Origin: an uncultured Eggerthellaceae bacterium | Lineage (GTDB): Bacteria > Actinomycetota > Coriobacteriia > Coriobacteriales > Eggerthellaceae | Reading direction: 5' to 3' | NCBI GenBank assembly: GCA_910585565.1 | Contig: CAJUFC010000236.1 | Location: 1 to 5,869 of the forward strand | Length of the DNA stretch: 5,869 bases | In this document: positions 1 through 5,811 of the stretch, one piece after another | Layout: the number at the start of each line of letters is the position of its first letter | Position numbering within the stretch: position 1 is the first letter of the stretch | The notes under the pieces: model-generated | Told to the model about the DNA's origin: nothing | Seen by the model: only the letters and a program-made list of their open reading frames with translations | Databases searched by the model: none | Made by a program: the position numbers and the translations under genes

Positions 1-521
1 CCTTCCAGACGAAGGTGGAGATCAACGTCATGCAGGGCGAGCGTCCCATGGCCTCCGACAACAAGTCCATCGGGAAGTTCACGCTCAAGGGCATCAAGCG
101 TGCGCCCGCAGGCGTACCCCAGATCAACGTCAGCTTCGACATCGACGCCAACGGCATCCTCACGGTCACGGCAACTGACCTCGGCACCGGCAACGAGCAG
201 TCAATCACCATCACCGACAACGAGCGCATGAGCGACGAAGAGATCGCTGCTGCCATACGCGACGCAGAGCTGTATGCCGCCGAAGACAATGCGCGCCGTG
301 CCAGCTTCGCCGAGCGCGACGAGGCGAACCGCCTCGTCTCTCAGGCAGACGAGCACATCAAGGCGCACGGGAAAGACCTGCCCAAAGACGAGAAACGCCA
401 GATCAAGGCTGCCATGGCCAACGTGCAGCGCTATCTTTCAAAGAAGCCTGAGCGCATGAGCGATGACGACAAGGCCAACTTCTCGAGCGCCATACAGGAG
501 CTCAAGGGACTGCTCGACTAG
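1..521 (+). CDS. dnaK: Chaperone DnaK (Hsp70), C-terminal part, 5' truncated by window edge
   Basis: Hsp70 chaperones bind exposed hydrophobic peptides in an ATP-driven cycle in the cytoplasm. Only the last 172 codons are present; the first whole codon is at position 3 and the ATPase domain lies outside the window. The visible part begins inside the beta-sandwich substrate-binding domain: VMQGERPMASDN matches the Hsp70 VLQGER signature, and FDIDANGILTVTATD is the classic FDIDANGIL motif. The helical lid begins at about MSDEEI. Alignment by eye to E. coli DnaK suggests the lid is about full length (about 95 residues), but the protein stops at ELKGLLD, so the disordered acidic tail seen in most DnaKs is missing. 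No grpE or dnaJ follows; a strong terminator does. It could therefore be a stand-alone paralogue rather than the main dnaK-grpE-dnaJ copy. Family assignment is near certain; which paralogue is not. Confidence 0.95.
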   Translation, partial: FQTKVEINVMQGERPMASDNKSIGKFTLKGIKRAPAGVPQINVSFDIDANGILTVTATDLGTGNEQSITITDNERMSDEEIAAAIRDAELYAAEDNARRASFAERDEANRLVSQADEHIKAHGKDLPKDEKRQIKAAMANVQRYLSKKPERMSDDDKANFSSAIQELKGLLD

Positions 522-547
522 CGTCGAACCAAGCATCAGCAACGCAG

Positions 548-580
548 GAAGGGGCTTGCCGGCGCAAGCCCCTTCTTTTT
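548..580 (+). terminator. Intrinsic terminator of dnaK
   Basis: A perfect 12-bp stem, GAAGGGGCTTGC (548-559) with GCAAGCCCCTTC (564-575), closes a 4-base loop CGGC and is followed at once by five T (576-580). It starts 27 bases after the dnaK stop. The flank on the other side has only two A before the stem's G-run, so it should work mainly in the plus direction. Confidence 0.93.
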
Positions 581-684
581 GGGGCGTCGCCTTGGGCGCC
601 AAAGCCTCACCACGACCGCATGCAGCCAATAGCGCACAGGCCGCGCACTCCCCAAACACTGCTTCTGAACATGGCCAGAAATGA

Positions 685-719
685 CTCAGGCCCTCCGGAA
701 AATGTCCAGAGGGCCTGAG
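685..719 (-). terminator. Probable terminator of the zinc-ribbon gene
   Basis: An 11-bp perfect stem, CTCAGGCCCTC (685-695) with GAGGGCCTGAG (709-719), extends inward by GGA/TCC after one mismatch and leaves a 5-base loop. Read on the minus strand the stem is followed by TCATTTCT, a weak T-rich tract; on the plus strand it is followed by a G/C-rich stretch. It lies 52 bases beyond the minus-strand stop at 771, so I assign it to that gene. The weak T tract limits confidence. Confidence 0.6.
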
Positions 720-723
720 GTAT

Positions 724-748
724 CGGGCTCTCCCTCTCGGGAAGCCCG
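724..748. other. Second hairpin between the convergent genes
   Basis: CGGGCT (724-729) pairs with AGCCCG (743-748), and after a single bulged C (730) TCCC (731-734) pairs with GGGA (739-742), leaving loop TCTC. It sits just 5' (in minus-strand sense) of the probable terminator at 685-719 and 22 bases past the zinc-ribbon stop. It has no T tract of its own; it may help 3'-end stability of the minus transcript or be incidental in GC-rich DNA. Confidence 0.45.
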
Positions 749-770
749 CAGTGCTCATGCGAAATTGAGC

Positions 771-1031
771 TTATGCGCCAGGAGCCTTGGGGGCTGCCGG
801 TGCGCCCGGCGCAGCCGGAGCGCCAGGAGCAGCAGGAGCGCCTGCGCCACCCTGAGCGGCAGCGATAGCCTCAGCGTTCGGCGTGCCGTCAGCGTTCATG
901 TACTTCGTCCAGTCTGCCTTGCAGAAAGGGCACTTCTTCATCACGAGACCGCCCATGGGCTGAACCTCTTTGCCGCACTCGGGGCACGTCATGTTGGAGC
1001 CGCCACCAGCGTCTGCAGGTCTAAAACACAT
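771..1031 (-). CDS. Small zinc-ribbon protein with Ala/Pro-rich repeat tail
   Basis: An 86-residue protein of unknown function. Two CxxC knuckles, CPEC (16-19) and CPFC (34-37), are 14 residues apart and form a typical zinc-ribbon; a conserved-looking W41 follows. Residues 60-86 are low-complexity, with three exact GAPAAP copies (64-81) and then KAPGA at the end. There is no signal peptide or membrane segment, so it is expected in the cytoplasm. The start at 1031 is chosen because AGGAG (1040-1044, minus) lies 8 bases upstream; the internal ATG at 992 has no comparable site, although it would begin directly at MTCPECG. It is convergent with dnaK and in the same direction as the flippase gene, but 233 bases separate it from that gene, so it probably has its own promoter. 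Zinc-ribbons of this size bind nucleic acid or protein or simply hold metal; the sequence does not decide. Confidence 0.82.
   Translation of the reverse strand: MCFRPADAGGGSNMTCPECGKEVQPMGGLVMKKCPFCKADWTKYMNADGTPNAEAIAAAQGGAGAPAAPGAPAAPGAPAAPKAPGA
789..842 (-). repeat. Three 18-bp tandem units encoding (GAPAAP)3
   Basis: Units at 825-842, 807-824 and 789-806 each encode GAPAAP without amino-acid change, but codons differ between units mainly at third positions (for example Pro CCT, CCG, CCC). The peptide repeat is thus conserved while the DNA has drifted, which suggests an old duplication kept for its protein product rather than a fresh slippage tract. Confidence 0.75.
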
Positions 1032-1092
1032 AATCCACTCTCCTATCGATTGCCATTAACCACATCGGCACAAGACTAGTACATCTCGTTGC

Positions 1093-1138
1093 TCGTGTGT
1101 TGTATTTTACACGACTTTTTCGGCAAGGTGCGTAAAAT
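1093..1138. promoter_or_regulatory. Overlapping inverted repeats upstream of the zinc-ribbon gene
   Basis: Two inverted repeats share sequence here. TCGTGT (1093-1098) faces ACACGA (1109-1114) across 10 bases, and ATTTTAC (1104-1110) faces GTAAAAT (1132-1138) across 21 bases, with partial extension to 9 of 12 matches. They lie 60-110 bases upstream of the zinc-ribbon start. They could be an operator or alternative hairpins of the 5' leader; no regulator can be named from the sequence. Confidence 0.35.
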
Positions 1139-1140
1139 CG

Positions 1141-1183
1141 AACTATTATCCCTTCTGCATTATTGTCATTTGCAACTATTATC
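1141..1183. repeat. 10-bp direct repeat, AACTATTATC x2, 33-bp period
   Basis: Exact copies of AACTATTATC occur at 1141-1150 and 1174-1183 (minus strand GATAATAGTT), start to start 33 bp, close to three helical turns. They lie in the AT-rich gap upstream of the zinc-ribbon gene. On the minus strand, TTGCAA (1175-1170) and GATAAT (1150-1145) could be -35 and -10 boxes, but the 19-base spacing is long, so a promoter is only possible. Paired sites on one DNA face would suit a dimeric regulator. Confidence 0.5.
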
Positions 1184-1235
1184 ATCATGTTACTTATCAC
1201 AATCGAACCAACACAGCTTCGTGCCAGTGCCGCTA

Positions 1236-1255
1236 AGGCCGCATCGCGCCGGCCT
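1236..1255 (-). other. Hairpin just after the flippase stop, no T tract
   Basis: AGGCCG (1236-1241) and CGGCCT (1250-1255) form a 6-bp stem with an 8-base loop, 10 bases past the minus-strand flippase stop. No T run follows on the minus strand, so it is not a convincing intrinsic terminator; the flippase transcript may end by Rho or continue into the next gene. Confidence 0.3.
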
Positions 1256-1264
1256 CGTTCGCCC

Positions 1265-3031
1265 TCACCGGTCGCGCATCCCCGTGCGTCCGTGAGCCCC
1301 CTCGCGCCCGTGGGTTCGCCGACGAACGATCTCGGCACGCCTCTCGCGCTCGGCCCTGATCTCGCTCGGTCGAGGCTTGCGCTCCTCTTCTGCCTCCTTG
1401 GCGACCAGCGACGTCTCCTCGTCATCCACCCCATCTAAGGCCGGGTCAATCAGGTCGAGCATCGAGGGACGCTCGCGGACGCCCTCTGTCGCATCCGTAC
1501 CGTGCCCATGCGACAGGTCGTGTCGGATGCGGAAGTATTCCCATACCAGCAACACGAACAGGATGGCCTCGATGATTACATAGCTGAGAACCGCGCCCTC
1601 CAGCTCGGCGTATCTGATAAGCAAAAACGGTATGAACAGCGAAAAGCCGAACGTCACCAGATACAAGACCATGACATCCTTTTGGCGCCGCATGATGGTG
1701 ACGACCTGGTAGAGAAAGTCGATGGCCGCCGTGATGCCGCCCGTAATGAGCATGAGGAACAAAAGCCCCCTGAACGGCGCGAAGTCGATGCCGTAGAGGA
1801 AGTTCAGAATCGGGATGCCGGCCCATGCCATGACGGCGCACGCGATGCCGGTGATGACCGCGATGATGGCGATGATGCCCACGAGGATGAGGTCGAACTT
1901 GCCGCGCTTCTTGGCGTCTTGCCACACGCCCGCCATGCGCAGCAAAAGCGGCTTGTACACGAGCTGCGCTGCGATAAGGATCATCTGGGCCGGGAAATAG
2001 ATGGCGTTGTAGTAGAGCTGGTTGTCGTAGGGCAGCATGCCTTCCATGCAGAACTTCGGCATGTTCTCGATGGCGTTGAACAGGAAGATGGCCACAAACA
2101 GCGGCGCGCACACCTTGAGAAGCTGCTGGGACTTGCGCATGCTGAACGGATGCGAGGGAGGCGCCTCCATGAGCGTCAACGGCCACGTGACGACGACGAA
2201 CGTCGCAGCCGCCGCAATGGCCATTCCATAGCATGCGATGACCGGGTTGCGCATGACGAACAGCAAGATGACGAACACCGCCAACGCCATGGCCGACCTG
2301 AGCGTCTGGGAGATGCCGGCCAGGTACAGCTTGTCGACCTGTTGCAGGCGCCCTTCGTACACATCGGCCAGCGCATCGACGAACCGGTAGAGGATGACCG
2401 CCATGGTAATGTGGAACATCTCGTCGGCATATCCACGGATGACGCACCAGAGCCAGCCAACGAGCAGCATGGCGATGCACGTCGCCCACCGGTTCGCCTG
2501 GTAGTCCTTGAAGGAGTATTCCATCGTAAGGTCGGATATCTGATAGGTGCGCACGCCAAAGTTGCCGAAGAACATGAGCAAGAGCGCAACAACGAACGCC
2601 ATCGACACCATGCCGGCCTGCTCAGCGCCGATCAGCTGCGTCGATACCATCGTCACCACCGGGAACACCGCCGCCCACACGCCCGCACCAACCGAGTTCC
2701 AGACGAAGTCCCGGGTCGTCTTGTGGGGCGCATACAGCGCTTCTGCGCGCTCGAGCCCTTCGCCCCGCATGGCGCCAACCACGCGGTCGAACCATTGGTT
2801 GACGATCCGGGCGATGAGGTTTTGCCGGCGCTTGGGCTCGGTCGCGGCCTCATCGGTGACGTCCGCATGATGCGGACGCGCAGACGCCAGGCTGTCCCTG
2901 TCGTGCCGACGCATGCGGTCGGCTGCCACAGACGCCCGCTCAGACGCCCTTTTTCGATCGTGCCTGCCACCTGAAACAGACGGCCTGGCACTCGAAGTCG
3001 CTCTTGAGGTTTTTCGTTCGCTGTCGCTCAC
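1265..3031 (-). CDS. MOP-superfamily polysaccharide flippase-like membrane protein (Wzx/PST type)
   Basis: A 588-residue integral membrane protein. Residues about 109-500 hold roughly twelve hydrophobic segments (about 109-133, 139-160, 182-200, 205-222, 243-262, 264-288, 303-322, 341-364, 380-403, 420-445, 453-473, 477-499), with an amphipathic, charged stretch between halves, as expected for the MOP/PST family that flips lipid-linked oligosaccharides to the outer face of the membrane. The family call rests on topology and general character, not a catalytic motif. Oddities: an Arg/His/Ser-rich N-terminal tail of about 108 residues and a charged, Arg/Glu-rich C-terminal tail of about 88 residues, both predicted cytoplasmic and absent from typical flippases of about 400-500 residues. 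The start is GTG at 3031 with no clear ribosome-binding site; internal ATGs (codons 40 and 88) have none either, so the start is uncertain. No glycosyltransferase genes adjoin it; an orphan flippase or a different exporter is possible. Confidence 0.8.
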   Translation of the reverse strand: MSDSERKTSRATSSARPSVSGGRHDRKRASERASVAADRMRRHDRDSLASARPHHADVTDEAATEPKRRQNLIARIVNQWFDRVVGAMRGEGLERAEALYAPHKTTRDFVWNSVGAGVWAAVFPVVTMVSTQLIGAEQAGMVSMAFVVALLLMFFGNFGVRTYQISDLTMEYSFKDYQANRWATCIAMLLVGWLWCVIRGYADEMFHITMAVILYRFVDALADVYEGRLQQVDKLYLAGISQTLRSAMALAVFVILLFVMRNPVIACYGMAIAAAATFVVVTWPLTLMEAPPSHPFSMRKSQQLLKVCAPLFVAIFLFNAIENMPKFCMEGMLPYDNQLYYNAIYFPAQMILIAAQLVYKPLLLRMAGVWQDAKKRGKFDLILVGIIAIIAVITGIACAVMAWAGIPILNFLYGIDFAPFRGLLFLMLITGGITAAIDFLYQVVTIMRRQKDVMVLYLVTFGFSLFIPFLLIRYAELEGAVLSYVIIEAILFVLLVWEYFRIRHDLSHGHGTDATEGVRERPSMLDLIDPALDGVDDEETSLVAKEAEEERKPRPSEIRAERERRAEIVRRRTHGREGAHGRTGMRDR

Positions 3032-3145
3032 AGTGAATTTGTATCCGTCTCGAAGTTATATGCCCATTATTAATAGTATAATTGCGAGGTTACTGGTTTC
3101 GTAGCAGTGATTACATGCAGCACAAGAACGTAATTTTATCACTTG
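3032..3145. promoter_or_regulatory. AT-rich divergent promoter region
   Basis: This gap separates the minus-strand flippase gene from the plus-strand membrane-protein gene and is markedly AT-rich compared with both. On the plus strand a perfect TATAAT lies at 3077-3082, but no good -35 box sits 16-18 bases upstream (GTTATA at 3055-3060 is the best placed). If used, transcription would begin near 3089, giving a leader of about 120 bases for the gene at 3210. On the minus strand TATACT and TATAAC near 3080-3055 are possible -10 boxes, again with poor -35 matches. Confidence 0.5.
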
Positions 3146-3162
3146 AGACGAAGGAGGCGTCT
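3146..3162 (+). promoter_or_regulatory. Hairpin presenting a strong Shine-Dalgarno sequence in its loop
   Basis: AGACG (3146-3150) and CGTCT (3158-3162) form a 5-bp stem whose whole 7-base loop is AAGGAGG, a near-perfect ribosome-binding site. No ATG, GTG or TTG follows at working distance; the annotated start is 53 bases downstream and has only a weak AGAAG of its own. CTG at 3171 is in frame with the downstream gene, 13 bases away. Roles could be a standby ribosome site, a non-canonical start, a protein-binding loop, or chance. Confidence 0.4.
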
Positions 3163-3209
3163 GCAATCGGCTGGGCTTACCTGGCGTATTTGGCAGAAGA
3201 TCGATTCTG

Positions 3210-4832
3210 ATGACTGACGACAAGAATCAACAGACTCCCATCACCGTTCAACCATTCGACCAGCAATCGTTGAACTCTTCTGTCAAGAAGACCCAACAGG
3301 GTTCTGCCGCCAGTCGTCCGCAGGGCGCGCCTGCTCCTGACGGAAGCGCTGCTGCCACACAGCCACCGCAGCCTACGCCACCCGCGGCCAATGCCAACAA
3401 GCAGGCTTCGCCGAAAGACGGCGCTTCCGACCCTTCTAATACTGGCTCCTTCCAAGCACCGCACCCCGACGCTGCCTCCGCCCATACGTTCCATGGCTAC
3501 AACTATCCGGTCCCTCCGGCTCCGATGCCGGTTGGTCCTCCCGACTATTTCCCTCCCTATGGGTACGACTACGACCCATATCTGTCCCCCGACGGCGAGT
3601 TCTTCATGCCAGACGAGGGCAAAAAGAAAGGCAATCTGCTGCTCATTGGCATCATCGCCTGCATCATCGCCATCATCATCTTGATTCTGGCCCTCCTCAT
3701 CATCGAGTTCAAGCCGTTCGGGCTGTTCTCCGACGACTTCGTGGCCGATCCGCCCTCAGAGCTCCAGATACAGACGGAGTTCGACCATGGCACGCTGCCC
3801 AAGCCTGACGTAGAGGTGTTCAAATACGTGGATACCTCAGGGCTCGAGCGCACCAACCTGGGCGAATACGAGGCTGGCGTCGTCCAGTATGCCGGCACGG
3901 GCCCTGACCGCAAGGCAAGCTGCGAGGCCAAGGCCGAGGCAACGTACGAAAACGAGAACATCATGATCGTGCAGCCGCTCTATATCACCATGACTTACGA
4001 TAAGAGCACTCAGAGCTGGACGGGTGGTGCTGTGCGCAGCGGCACAATCGAGGCAGTGCCTCTGTCGGCACCCGACCCCTCCCTCATCGGCAAGAACATC
4101 AGCAACATCCTGAAGTCGTATGACCCGTCGCTGTCCACGCTCTATGCAGATGCCGAGGTCACCGAAGAGTCCACGCTCAACGACAATGGCGGCACCATCG
4201 TGTTCACGCTCACGAAGGCAAATGGCGATGCGGCGGCAGACGGCACAGGCGAGCAGACGCCTCCCGCCGAAGGCGCTGAGGGCACGCCGGAGAACGGCGC
4301 CAATAACCCCTTGGTCTGCACCGTCAACTGCGAGATATCGTGGAACGACGGGCTGGGATGGGTCGTCAAGGTCGTCTCCGTCTACGGCGACATCAACACC
4401 GGCGAGGAGTCGCAGTCTCCCGAGAACCCGCCTGCCGACAACGCCAACCCGCAAACGCCACCTGCCAACAACGGTGGCTCCAGCGCAGCAGGCAGTGCTG
4501 GCAGCAACGGCAACGGCAACGGCGGCGGCCAGGGCAACAACAACGGCAACCCGACGACCATCACCACCGAGACCGAGGTGCAGGTGCTTCAGCTCGTCTG
4601 CAACACCGGCGACCTCGTCGAGATTCCTGGCACCATTCACTTCGACAACGGCAAGATACTGCTGCGGACCGATGACGAGATACGCGTCATCTACAACGGC
4701 ACCGCCTACACCACGAATTATTTCGAGCTGCAAGGTGCAGGCAGCTGGACCAACGGTCAGCACACCGTCATCATCGGCACGCTTACAGCCAATGGCACCA
4801 TGGCGCAAGCGCCTCTGATCCTGTCCTTCTAA
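3210..4832 (+). CDS. Single-pass membrane-anchored protein with large extracellular region, function unknown
   Basis: I do not recognise this 540-residue protein. Residues 1-140 are hydrophilic, rich in Gln, Pro, Ala and then Pro/Tyr (about 97-125), ending in KKK (138-140). A strong hydrophobic helix follows (142-165, Ile/Leu-rich). By the positive-inside rule the N-terminus is cytoplasmic and residues 166-540 are outside. The outer part has a beta-rich region (about 196-395) interrupted by an acidic/Pro insert (340-366), a Pro/Gly/Asn/Ser linker (396-450) with N-G repeats, and a compact beta-rich C-terminal domain (451-540). Outer cysteines are C238, C370, C374 and C464. No lipobox, LPXTG or enzymatic motif is seen. 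ATG 3210 is chosen as the only standard start before MTDDKN; its ribosome site (AGAAG, 10 bases upstream) is weak. One base separates its stop from map, suggesting an operon and translational coupling. Anchored sensing, adhesion or wall-associated scaffolding are guesses only. Confidence 0.85.
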   Translation: MTDDKNQQTPITVQPFDQQSLNSSVKKTQQGSAASRPQGAPAPDGSAAATQPPQPTPPAANANKQASPKDGASDPSNTGSFQAPHPDAASAHTFHGYNYPVPPAPMPVGPPDYFPPYGYDYDPYLSPDGEFFMPDEGKKKGNLLLIGIIACIIAIIILILALLIIEFKPFGLFSDDFVADPPSELQIQTEFDHGTLPKPDVEVFKYVDTSGLERTNLGEYEAGVVQYAGTGPDRKASCEAKAEATYENENIMIVQPLYITMTYDKSTQSWTGGAVRSGTIEAVPLSAPDPSLIGKNISNILKSYDPSLSTLYADAEVTEESTLNDNGGTIVFTLTKANGDAAADGTGEQTPPAEGAEGTPENGANNPLVCTVNCEISWNDGLGWVVKVVSVYGDINTGEESQSPENPPADNANPQTPPANNGGSSAAGSAGSNGNGNGGGQGNNNGNPTTITTETEVQVLQLVCNTGDLVEIPGTIHFDNGKILLRTDDEIRVIYNGTAYTTNYFELQGAGSWTNGQHTVIIGTLTANGTMAQAPLILSF

Positions 4833-4833
4833 C

Positions 4834-5721
4834 ATGATGTACGACAACGACATCGAGCTCGGTCGCAACGACGTCTGCTGGTGCGGCAGCGGCCTGAAGT
4901 ACAAGAAGTGCCACATGGACTTTGACGCGAAGCTGCAACGTCTGGCGCAAAGCGGCGAAGAGGTGCCGGCACGAGCCCTGCTCAAGACGCCCGAAGAGAT
5001 CGAGGGCATCAAGCGCAGCGCCGAGGTCAATGTCGGCGCGCTCGACTATGTTGCCGAACGCATCAGAGAAGGCATCTCCACCGAGGAAATCAACACCTGG
5101 GTGCACACCTACACCGTCGAGCATGGCGCCATCCCAGCACCGCTCGACTTCGAAGGGTATCCGAAGAGCGTCTGCACGTCGGTCAACGAGGTCGTCTGTC
5201 ATGGCATCCCCTCGGCTGACGAGGTGCTTGCAAGCGGCGATATCGTCAACATCGATTGCTCTACAGAAAAGGACGGATTCTTCTCCGACTCGTCGCGCAT
5301 GTTCTGCATCGGGGACGTCTCGCCTGAGGCACGCGATCTGGTGCGCGTGACCAAGGAGGCCGTCCAAGCCGGGCTTGACGCGGTTCGCCCATGGGGGCAT
5401 CTCGGAGACATCGGAGCTGCTGTCAATGCGTACGCCAAAGACCACGGCTACACGGTCGTGCGCGAGTTTGGCGGTCACGGCATCGGCATCGAGTTCCACG
5501 AGGAGCCCTTCGTCAGCTTCGTCACCAAGCCCAACACCGGCTGTGTCCTCGTTCCGGGACTGTGCTTCACCATCGAGCCGATGATCAACCTCGGCAAGCG
5601 GCACATCGACACGTCCGACCCGAACGGCTGGACCGTGCGCACCAAAGATCGCAAGCTCACGGCTCAGTGGGAAGTGCAGCTCGTCATCACCGATGAGGGA
5701 TATGAGCTGCTGAGCTGGTAG
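4834..5721 (+). CDS. map: Type I methionine aminopeptidase with N-terminal SEC-C zinc motif
   Basis: Removes the initiator methionine from nascent proteins in the cytoplasm after deformylation. The 295-residue protein (E. coli MetAP has 264) carries all metal ligands of the pita-bread fold: D141 (NID), D152 (FFSDSSRMF), H215 (GGHGIG), E248 (TIEPM) and E280 (QWEVQL), plus substrate-contacting H123 (VCHGIP) and H222 (FHEEP). Residues 15-27 form a SEC-C motif, C15-x-C17-x8-C26-H27, a small zinc-binding module also found at the SecA C-terminus and on some bacterial MetAPs, where ribosome or protein docking is proposed. The catalytic domain starts at about residue 52 (TPEEIEGIK). Two adjacent ATGs (4834, 4837) are possible starts; neither has a Shine-Dalgarno site, and the previous stop TAA ends at 4832, so re-initiation by ribosomes finishing the upstream gene is likely. 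The catalytic set is intact, so it should be active. Confidence 0.96.
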   Translation: MMYDNDIELGRNDVCWCGSGLKYKKCHMDFDAKLQRLAQSGEEVPARALLKTPEEIEGIKRSAEVNVGALDYVAERIREGISTEEINTWVHTYTVEHGAIPAPLDFEGYPKSVCTSVNEVVCHGIPSADEVLASGDIVNIDCSTEKDGFFSDSSRMFCIGDVSPEARDLVRVTKEAVQAGLDAVRPWGHLGDIGAAVNAYAKDHGYTVVREFGGHGIGIEFHEEPFVSFVTKPNTGCVLVPGLCFTIEPMINLGKRHIDTSDPNGWTVRTKDRKLTAQWEVQLVITDEGYELLSW

Positions 5722-5811
5722 CCCGCCCTGCGCCAAGTCTGATTTCAGCCTGCGATTCCAGCTCGCACGTCAGAGCCTGACTCAAGCCAGCGTGTCCCTT
5801 CTTGAGAACAG

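Noticed and set aside
1104..1176. Zur- or Fur-type box upstream of the zinc-ribbon gene
   Set aside because: GATAAT elements occur but without the palindromic arrangement of known boxes; the match is too weak to name a regulator.
1021..1434. A 137-codon minus-strand frame bridging the flippase end and the zinc-ribbon upstream region
   Set aside because: It overlaps the flippase 3' end in another frame, runs through the AT-rich gap and ends inside the zinc-ribbon start region; composition is Arg-rich shadow sequence.
1502..2974. A 490-codon open frame antisense to the flippase gene
   Set aside because: Its product is dominated by His/Asp/Glu/Arg as expected from antisense of hydrophobic codons in GC-rich DNA, with no recognisable domain; the minus-strand frame encodes coherent membrane helices.
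4500..4555. AACGGC-rich microsatellite-like tract
   Set aside because: It is the coding sequence of the Gly/Asn linker of the anchored protein, in frame and with mixed units; no reason to treat it as a separate repeat element or phase-variable tract.
3837..5030. A 397-codon minus-strand frame across the membrane-protein and map genes
   Set aside because: It crosses the junction of two well-supported plus-strand genes and gives low-complexity Val/Ala/Arg sequence; it is a shadow of the map and anchored-protein reading frames.
4783..5736. A 317-codon minus-strand frame opposite map
   Set aside because: Map on the plus strand has every catalytic residue; the antisense frame has no family features.
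5769..5806. Possible terminator after map (GTCAG/CTGAC at 5769-5781 and CTCAAG/CTTGAG at 5781-5786/5801-5806)
   Set aside because: Stems are only 5-6 bp, the second has a 14-base loop, and no T tract follows on either strand.
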